Assembly: GCA_017407905.1 (NCBI GenBank)
Contig: JAFQVS010000097.1
Location: 1-36,383, forward strand
DNA from: Bacteroidaceae bacterium
GTDB lineage: Bacteria > Bacteroidota > Bacteroidia > Bacteroidales > Bacteroidaceae
Direction of reading: 5' to 3'
Length of the DNA: 36,383 bases
Shown in pieces: positions 31,858 through 36,383 of the stretch. The notes beneath the pieces were generated by a model, which worked only from the letters and a program-made list of their open reading frames with translations, did not search any database and was not told the origin of the DNA. Every line of letters starts with the position of its first letter. Position 1 is the first letter of the stretch. The translations under genes and the position numbers were made by a program.

Positions 31858-32439
31858 ATGAGTATAAATAAAGTTATCCTTATCGGCCACGTTGGAAATG
31901 AGCCGAGGGTATTTGAAAAAGCCGAGACCTTGATAGTCCAATTATCGTTAGCAACGACAGAGAAAGGATATACGTTGCAGAACGGCACACAAGTTCCTGA
32001 CCGCACCGAATGGCACAATATTGTATTGTGGCGCAGAGTTGCAGAGATAGCCCGAAAATATGTGCATAAAGGGGATAAAATCTACATTGAAGGTAAGTTA
32101 CGCACACGCAGTTATGATGATGAGAAGAGCGGACAGAAAAAGTTTGTTACAGAGATTGTTGCTGATGTGATTGAAATGCTTACTCCTAAACAGATCCCTC
32201 AACAGGGAGTACAACAATCTTATCAAGCGCAGCCTCAACAGCAAGTTGCATCACAGCAGGGCATTTATCCACAAGCACAACCTCAACAGCAACAAGCACC
32301 GCAGCAAGGCTATGTACCCACTGCACAACCTCAACAGGTCGTACAGCCTCAACAACAGCAGGCACAGGTATATGACAATCCTTTTGCCCCACCTCAAGCA
32401 CCGCCTTTCAGCCCAAATGGTGATGGATTGCCATTCTAA
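31858..32439 (+). CDS. ssb: Single-stranded DNA-binding protein
   Basis: A 193-residue SSB. The OB fold spans residues 1-108 (MSINKVILIGHVGNEPRV, TEWHNIVLWRRVAEIARKYVHKGDKIYIEGKLRTRSY). A Gln/Pro-rich linker with a 16-residue tandem repeat runs from about 118 to 175, and a short tail ends DGLPF, close to the acidic DxxPF tip that recruits replication partners. It would protect single strands made in recombination and replication. Confidence 0.95.
   Translation: MSINKVILIGHVGNEPRVFEKAETLIVQLSLATTEKGYTLQNGTQVPDRTEWHNIVLWRRVAEIARKYVHKGDKIYIEGKLRTRSYDDEKSGQKKFVTEIVADVIEMLTPKQIPQQGVQQSYQAQPQQQVASQQGIYPQAQPQQQQAPQQGYVPTAQPQQVVQPQQQQAQVYDNPFAPPQAPPFSPNGDGLPF
32233..32337 (+). repeat. 48-bp tandem repeats in the SSB linker
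   Basis: CCTCAACAG recurs at 32233, 32281 and 32329, exactly 48 bases apart, encoding 16-residue units such as QPQQQQAPQQGYVPTA. An earlier, offset copy is at 32197. The copy number may vary between relatives. Confidence 0.75.
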
Positions 32440-32450
32440 TATATAGTTGT

Positions 32451-32870
32451 ATGGATGTTGTTTTTGTAAAGAAAGATGGAGTCGTGAGTATGGATAAATC
32501 GTTTGATTATCTATGCTCACGATTGCGTAACGGGGTTTACACTCTTACCATCAAAAGAAAGGTGGAGCCTCGTACCTTATCCCAAAACTCCCTTATGTGG
32601 CTTTGGTTTGCTTGTATTGAAGAGCAGACCGGCACACCTAAGTTAGATGTTCACGATTACTATTGTGCAAAGTTTCTTCAAAAGGATATTGTTCTCAATG
32701 GTAAGCAAATCCGCGTTGTGCAAGGCACAAAAGACCTCAACACTTTTCAGATGACAAACTTTCTCAACAAAGTGCAAGCCGACGCGGCTACTGAATTAGG
32801 AATAAATCTGCCACTCCCGGCAGATAAATATTATAACGATTTTATAACAGAGTACCAACATCGGTACTGA
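32451..32870 (+). CDS. NinB/YbcN-like recombination protein
   Basis: A 139-residue protein. The segment RTLSQNSLMWLWFACIEEQTG resembles the core of NinB-type proteins (arginine, then QN, then aromatic helix), followed by DVHDYYCAKFL and DLNTFQMTNFLNKVQADAATELGINLPLP. NinB proteins bind single-stranded DNA and assist phage recombination. The position between SSB and helicase genes fits. The assignment is moderate. Confidence 0.6.
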   Translation: MDVVFVKKDGVVSMDKSFDYLCSRLRNGVYTLTIKRKVEPRTLSQNSLMWLWFACIEEQTGTPKLDVHDYYCAKFLQKDIVLNGKQIRVVQGTKDLNTFQMTNFLNKVQADAATELGINLPLPADKYYNDFITEYQHRY

Positions 32871-32895
32871 TTACTAACTAAAAATCAAAGATGAA

Positions 32896-33456
32896 ATGAG
32901 TAGATTGAAAATTTCAAAGGCCAAACTTACCAAGAATGGTTGTTTGGAGGTAAACTACCTCAATGATGATGGCGATGATATTACTCTCAAGGGTAATAAT
33001 CCTGTACATCCTGATTTGAAAAGCAGTTTGAGAGCACTTGTCCCATACCTCGCAGACATCACAGAGCAGCAAGAGGCGGAACTAATTGATTGGGATAATC
33101 CAACATCAGAAGAGAACAGTAATATGTTGAACAGGCTCGATGTAACGGGTTGCTCTGTAAGTGGTGATACATATCAAGTCTGTACGCTCATCGGCAAGCG
33201 TACATTGCAGACAAACAAGGTGCTGAACCTTTGCTGTCCGAGCACAGGCTTTGACCGCGACAATGAGCAGTACGAACGTTGTGAGGATTTCAGAGATGCT
33301 GTTATGGCATTTTTGTACGAGGCAGAACAATATGTAACCAACAAGAAATGGGCAGTCGTTCAGCAAGAGTTTGATTTTGAAAATACAGAGGACCCGTTCG
33401 CTGAAGGTGGTACACCTACCGATGATGTAGATACACAATCAGACACCGCAGCGTAA
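32896..33456 (+). CDS. Acidic phage protein, unknown
   Basis: A 186-residue protein with an N-terminal beta-rich part (MSRLKISKAKLTKNGCLEVNYLNDDGDD), a middle with repeated Leu/Val and three cysteines, and a strongly acidic C-terminus (FDFENTEDPFAEGG). Homologous-looking proteins occur beside phage SSB and helicase genes. No function is known. It starts 26 bases after the NinB-like gene and lies 14 bases before the helicase. Confidence 0.7.
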   Translation: MSRLKISKAKLTKNGCLEVNYLNDDGDDITLKGNNPVHPDLKSSLRALVPYLADITEQQEAELIDWDNPTSEENSNMLNRLDVTGCSVSGDTYQVCTLIGKRTLQTNKVLNLCCPSTGFDRDNEQYERCEDFRDAVMAFLYEAEQYVTNKKWAVVQQEFDFENTEDPFAEGGTPTDDVDTQSDTAA

Positions 33457-33469
33457 AAAGTAAAGAATA

Positions 33470-35206
33470 ATGCGACCTATTTATGTAACTACCACACCTC
33501 GCCTATACAAATTGCAATTTGAGTATCACCCGAAATTGGTAGAAACCATAAAGAGAATACCAAGCAAGCCACGTTGGGATGGAATAGACCGAGCGTGGCT
33601 TGTATCTATCAAAGATGACAGGTACCCAGTTAACAGGAGCGCACAATGGTATGTTGAAGCGTTTGTTCAATGGGCTGTGCAAATGGGTTATAGCAGCAGA
33701 ATTGTACGACGCCAACAAGATGAGGATATAACGTATGATATTCCCGAAATGAAAGAATTTGAGGGAGAGCATTATATGGAACTCAATCCTTATCCATATC
33801 AGTTAGAGGGCGTTCGTTACGGGCTCGACCATAAAAGGTGTATCTATGGCGATCAGCCGGGACTCGGAAAAACGTTGCAGGCCATATGTACGGTAGTGAA
33901 AGCACATCGGGAGGCTGAAAAATACGGTGAGTCTTTTCCTACATTGGTTATTTGCCCGGCTGCTCTTAAAGTGAATTGGAAACGCGAGTTTAAGAAATTC
34001 GCAGGGATTGATGCAATCATACTTGATGACAATAACCGCAACACTTGGCATAGATTTTACGAGGTAAAAAAGAATAACGGTAAACCTCTTTGCGAGGTAT
34101 TCATTACCAACTACGAGAGCCTTAAAAAATTCTTCGTAGTCAAGGTAAAGGAGCATAAGCAGTTCACTTTGAGAAGTATCGTTTTTGATGAACGTATAAA
34201 TCTGTTCAGGTCGGTTATTATAGATGAGTCGCACAAATGCAGATCCTCAAAAACTCAGCAAAGCAAATTTGTAGAGGGTATCTGCGCCGGAAAGAAATAT
34301 ATACTCGCCCTAACAGGAACTCTTGTCGTAAATAACAATACAGACCTTATACAGCAGCTTCGCATACTTGGTAGACTTGATGATTTTGGAGGACATACAA
34401 AGTTTGTAGATGAGTTCTGCGACGGTCCCAAACAAGCCTCTAATGTTAAGAAATTAAATTGGAAACTTTGGAACATTTGCTTTTTCCGTCGAGAGAAAAG
34501 CAAAGTGCTTACCCAGTTACCCGACAAGACACGACAATATATCCTCTGTGATATTACCAACCGCAAGGAGTATGAAGATGCAGAGAATGACATTATCAAG
34601 TATTTGAGACAGTACAAGAATGCTGATGATGAGCGTGTACAACGTGCTATGCGAGGCGCAGTAATGGTGAAAATGGGAATACTCAAGCAGATTGCCGGCA
34701 AAGGCAAGGTAAAGGCTGTAACAGACTTTGTACACGACATCATAGATGGTGGTGAGAAGTTGATATTGTTTGCCTACCTCAAAGATGTTGTTGATGCTTT
34801 GAAAAAGAATTTTCCCGATGCGGTAACTGTTACAGGTTCTGACAATATTGAGCAGAAACAACACGCTGTGGACTCTTTCCAAAACAACCCTGATTGCAAA
34901 CTAATCATTCTCAATTACAAGTCCGGTGGTACAGGATTAACGCTGACAGCCTCAAGTAGAGTTGTTTTTATCGAGTTCCCGTGGACTTACAGCGATTGTG
35001 AGCAGGCAGAAGATCGCGCCCATCGCAACGGACAGAAGAACAATGTAAACTGCTACTATTTCTTGGGTGAAGGTACAATCGACAAATATATGTATGATAT
35101 AATCCAAACCAAGAAAGGTATTGCCGACGGTGTTACAGGTACCACAACGCAGATTGAGGAGGATATGGTAAACATAACGATGAACTTATTTAAGGATAAA
35201 CTATGA
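33470..35206 (+). CDS. SNF2-family DNA helicase/translocase
   Basis: A 578-residue ATPase. Residues 1-60 resemble the small HARP-like segment of SMARCAL1-type proteins (LQFEYHPKLVETIKRIPSKPRW). The first RecA-like domain has Walker A GDQPGLGKT (127-135), the DESH box (252-255) and LALTGT. The second has FLGEGTIDKYMYDII and AEDRAHRNGQ near residue 520, typical of motifs V-VI. This class anneals or remodels forked DNA. The stop overlaps the next small gene by four bases (ATGA). Confidence 0.93.
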   Translation: MRPIYVTTTPRLYKLQFEYHPKLVETIKRIPSKPRWDGIDRAWLVSIKDDRYPVNRSAQWYVEAFVQWAVQMGYSSRIVRRQQDEDITYDIPEMKEFEGEHYMELNPYPYQLEGVRYGLDHKRCIYGDQPGLGKTLQAICTVVKAHREAEKYGESFPTLVICPAALKVNWKREFKKFAGIDAIILDDNNRNTWHRFYEVKKNNGKPLCEVFITNYESLKKFFVVKVKEHKQFTLRSIVFDERINLFRSVIIDESHKCRSSKTQQSKFVEGICAGKKYILALTGTLVVNNNTDLIQQLRILGRLDDFGGHTKFVDEFCDGPKQASNVKKLNWKLWNICFFRREKSKVLTQLPDKTRQYILCDITNRKEYEDAENDIIKYLRQYKNADDERVQRAMRGAVMVKMGILKQIAGKGKVKAVTDFVHDIIDGGEKLILFAYLKDVVDALKKNFPDAVTVTGSDNIEQKQHAVDSFQNNPDCKLIILNYKSGGTGLTLTASSRVVFIEFPWTYSDCEQAEDRAHRNGQKNNVNCYYFLGEGTIDKYMYDIIQTKKGIADGVTGTTTQIEEDMVNITMNLFKDKL

Positions 35207-35382
35207 AAGCATTTAGAAAAGTCGTCGATAAGCGCGGGAATAATCATATTCAAGAGAAACTAAACACCCTCTTCGGCTTGCAATGGACGACTGTTTTTAC
35301 TTTCAACTCAGCCTGCGACAAAGAGTGTAATGAGGTTGTAAAACTATTGAATTTATGCCATAACAAAACGAATAAAAAATGA
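35203..35382 (+). CDS. 59-aa phage protein between helicase and VRR-NUC genes
   Basis: A short frame (MKAFRKVVDKRGNNHIQEKL onward) fills the gap exactly. Its ATG overlaps the helicase stop and its TGA overlaps the next ATG, both as ATGA. Such double coupling is strong evidence that it is translated. It contains two cysteines in CDKEC and a third in LCHN, a possible metal site. The family is not recognised. Confidence 0.72.
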   Translation: MKAFRKVVDKRGNNHIQEKLNTLFGLQWTTVFTFNSACDKECNEVVKLLNLCHNKTNKK

Positions 35383-35828
35383 CTGAAAGTGAGTTGCTAA
35401 TAATAGAAAGCGGGTATTCCGAAACCAAGATACAACATATATGCGTTGAATGGTTCCGGCAAACATTCCCGAATGTGGCGAACCTCTTGTTTGCCATTCC
35501 TAACGGTGGTACTCGCAGTAAAAAAAGTGCCTCAATGAGAAAATACGAGGGTGCTGTTGCCGGAATATCAGACCTTATATTGCTTTACCCCAGCGGTGGA
35601 AAATCATCTCTGTGCATAGAGATGAAAAAACCCAAAATCAAGGGTTGCTCGGCCGGAAAGCAGAGCCAGGAGCAAAAACAATGGCAAAAACTTGTTACCA
35701 CCTATGGTAGTGTTTACGGAGTGTGCCACGGCCTATGTGAGTTTATAAGGCTTGTCTGCTCGTATCTAAAAGCAGACCCTGCACCGTACATAGAACAAGC
35801 ATTAAAACAATTTCCTAATTACCTATGA
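35379..35828 (+). CDS. VRR-NUC domain nuclease
   Basis: A 149-residue PD-(D/E)XK nuclease of the VRR-NUC group. Visible are Glu15 in the first helix, AIPNGG, GISDLILLYPSGG (Asp65), CIEMKK (Glu81, Lys83) and QSQEQKQWQKL, with the Gln/Trp helix. Members are structure-selective nucleases or junction resolvases commonly paired with a phage SNF2 helicase, as here. ATGA overlaps join it to the genes on both sides. Confidence 0.92.
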   Translation: MTESELLIIESGYSETKIQHICVEWFRQTFPNVANLLFAIPNGGTRSKKSASMRKYEGAVAGISDLILLYPSGGKSSLCIEMKKPKIKGCSAGKQSQEQKQWQKLVTTYGSVYGVCHGLCEFIRLVCSYLKADPAPYIEQALKQFPNYL

Positions 35829-36383
35829 TATACATCAAACTAATCGACCATTTTTGGGAACTTGATGAAAGCTGGCAATTCACAGGAACCGAAACGAGGT
35901 TGTATTTTTATTTGCTGAAAATCTCCTATTCTCAAGGTTGGGAATGTTGTATGCGAAGCGATGCTAAAATCTCCTCTGATATAGGTGTTTCTGCCAAGAT
36001 ATTCAAGTCCGCCAGAGGTCGTTTGGTTGAGGCGGATTTAATAGAATATCTGCAAGGAAATGGGCGAGGAAATAAGTCTGGCTACCTCATTAAAGGTATC
36101 CCTAAAGGTAGGCAAAATCTACCTACCTTTTCGCAAAAAGGTGTACCTAAAGGTAGGCAAATTCTACCCACCTTTATTGAAAAAAAAGGTATGCAAAAAT
36201 TACCCACCTTTATTGATGGTGTAGATTGTAGTTCAAGCGATTACGAAAGCAACAATGTAGATAAAGGTATCCCTAAAGGTAGGAAAAATCTACCTACCTT
36301 TTCGAATAATTCCGATAGTACAAAAGAAAACAAAGAAATTCCCCCCAACCCCCCTAAAGAAAATAAAGAAAATACTACCACAC
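35825..36383 (+). CDS. Phage replication initiator-like protein (3' end outside window)
   Basis: The visible 186 residues begin with a winged-helix domain (about 1-88: MIYIKLIDHFWELDESWQF, TETRLYFYLLKISYSQGWECC, ISSDIGVSAKIFKSARGRLVEADLIEY) like that of phage replisome organisers/DnaD-type proteins. From residue 90 a repeated peptide KGIPKGRQNLPTF occurs four times. A polar Lys/Asn-rich linker with PPNPP then runs to the edge. The repeat-coding DNA looks like an origin. Coupled to VRR-NUC by ATGA. Confidence 0.75.
   Translation, partial: MIYIKLIDHFWELDESWQFTGTETRLYFYLLKISYSQGWECCMRSDAKISSDIGVSAKIFKSARGRLVEADLIEYLQGNGRGNKSGYLIKGIPKGRQNLPTFSQKGVPKGRQILPTFIEKKGMQKLPTFIDGVDCSSSDYESNNVDKGIPKGRKNLPTFSNNSDSTKENKEIPPNPPKENKENTTT
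36091..36305. repeat. Iteron-like repeats inside the initiator gene (candidate origin)
   Basis: Four repeat units start near 36091, 36139, 36184 and 36262. Units 1 and 4 share AAAGGTATCCCTAAAGGTAG and both end CTACCTACCTTT. Units 2 and 3 have CTACCCACCTTT or TACCCACCTTT. The paired words GGTAG and CTACC form short inverted repeats around A-rich loops, and AAAGGTA recurs as a direct repeat. Surrounding sequence is A+T rich. A lambda-like phage origin lies within the O initiator gene and carries such iterons. Function here is inferred. Confidence 0.65.

Larger units (their letters stand above)
25640..36383. mobile_element. Prophage, left part (right end outside window)
   Basis: From about 25.6 kb the sequence becomes more A+T rich. 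Genes are short and overlapping, and the layout is that of a temperate phage: leftward repressor operon, operators, rightward early genes, recombination, SSB, helicase, nuclease and replication initiator. The left junction with the host lies somewhere in 25536-25660. I cannot see a tRNA target or a defined attachment core there, and no integrase lies in the window. An integrative element other than a phage is possible but less likely. Confidence 0.75.

Noticed and set aside
36091-36305. CRISPR-like appearance of regularly repeated blocks
   Set aside because: Repeats are short, imperfect, unevenly spaced and in frame within an open gene encoding a repeated peptide. There are no spacers of constant size and no cas genes.

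Overview
The window reads as a Bacteroidales chromosome carrying the left part of an integrated temperate phage. The order is supported by Bacteroidales-type promoters (TTG/TTTG, about 20 nt, then TAnnTTTG) upstream of several genes. It is also supported by a methylmalonyl-CoA epimerase / carboxyltransferase / biotin-carrier cluster, a FISUMP-type secreted protein, a DUF4270 lipoprotein next to a half-length glycogen-synthase-like gene, and FtsX-type ABC permeases with very conserved ends. The genus cannot be fixed from the sequence alone.

Region 1 (1-14.1 kb, host). A partial gene tail is followed by a terminator-rich gap, a long-chain acyl-CoA synthetase (minus) and a hexapeptide acetyltransferase destroyed by an internal deletion. 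Next come the succinate/propionate cluster (epimerase, carboxyltransferase, a 46-aa epsilon-like subunit, biotin carrier), a secreted FISUMP protein and a GH20 hexosaminidase. A panC-panD pair (minus) diverges from a GT5-like gene plus DUF4270 lipoprotein, which are followed by a response regulator and histidine kinase.

Region 2 (14.2-25.5 kb, host). A six-gene minus-strand operon encodes a tripartite ABC export system. In transcription order it is a TolC-like channel, FtsX permease, HlyD-type adaptor, FtsX permease, ATPase and FtsX permease. Between the adaptor and the second permease lies a 38-codon relic that joins the first and last codons of a fourth permease. The two-component pair converges on this operon and may control it. 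A DUF454 membrane protein gene ends the host segment.

Region 3 (about 25.6 kb to the end, prophage). Base composition becomes visibly more A+T rich. On the minus strand a repressor is coupled to two tandem paralogous small lipoproteins, which look like a lysogeny operon. Repeated TCTC-N4-GAGA dyads and a clear promoter separate it from rightward early genes. These early genes include small unknown ORFs, a 270-nt stretch of consecutive hairpins that looks like an unannotated structured RNA, and two tRNA-like elements with intact acceptor/T-arm halves but abnormal anticodon regions. They are followed by a recombination/replication module: Rad52-like annealing protein, PD-(D/E)XK nuclease, SSB, NinB-like protein, SNF2 helicase, VRR-NUC nuclease and a replication-initiator-like gene. 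The last contains iteron-like repeats that may be the phage origin. Integrase, packaging and structural genes are not in the window, so the right end lies beyond it.

Most noteworthy are the structured RNA and tRNA-like region (27.2-29.1 kb), the lysogenic lipoprotein pair, the iterons inside the initiator gene, and two internal-deletion relics whose breakpoints can be read directly.
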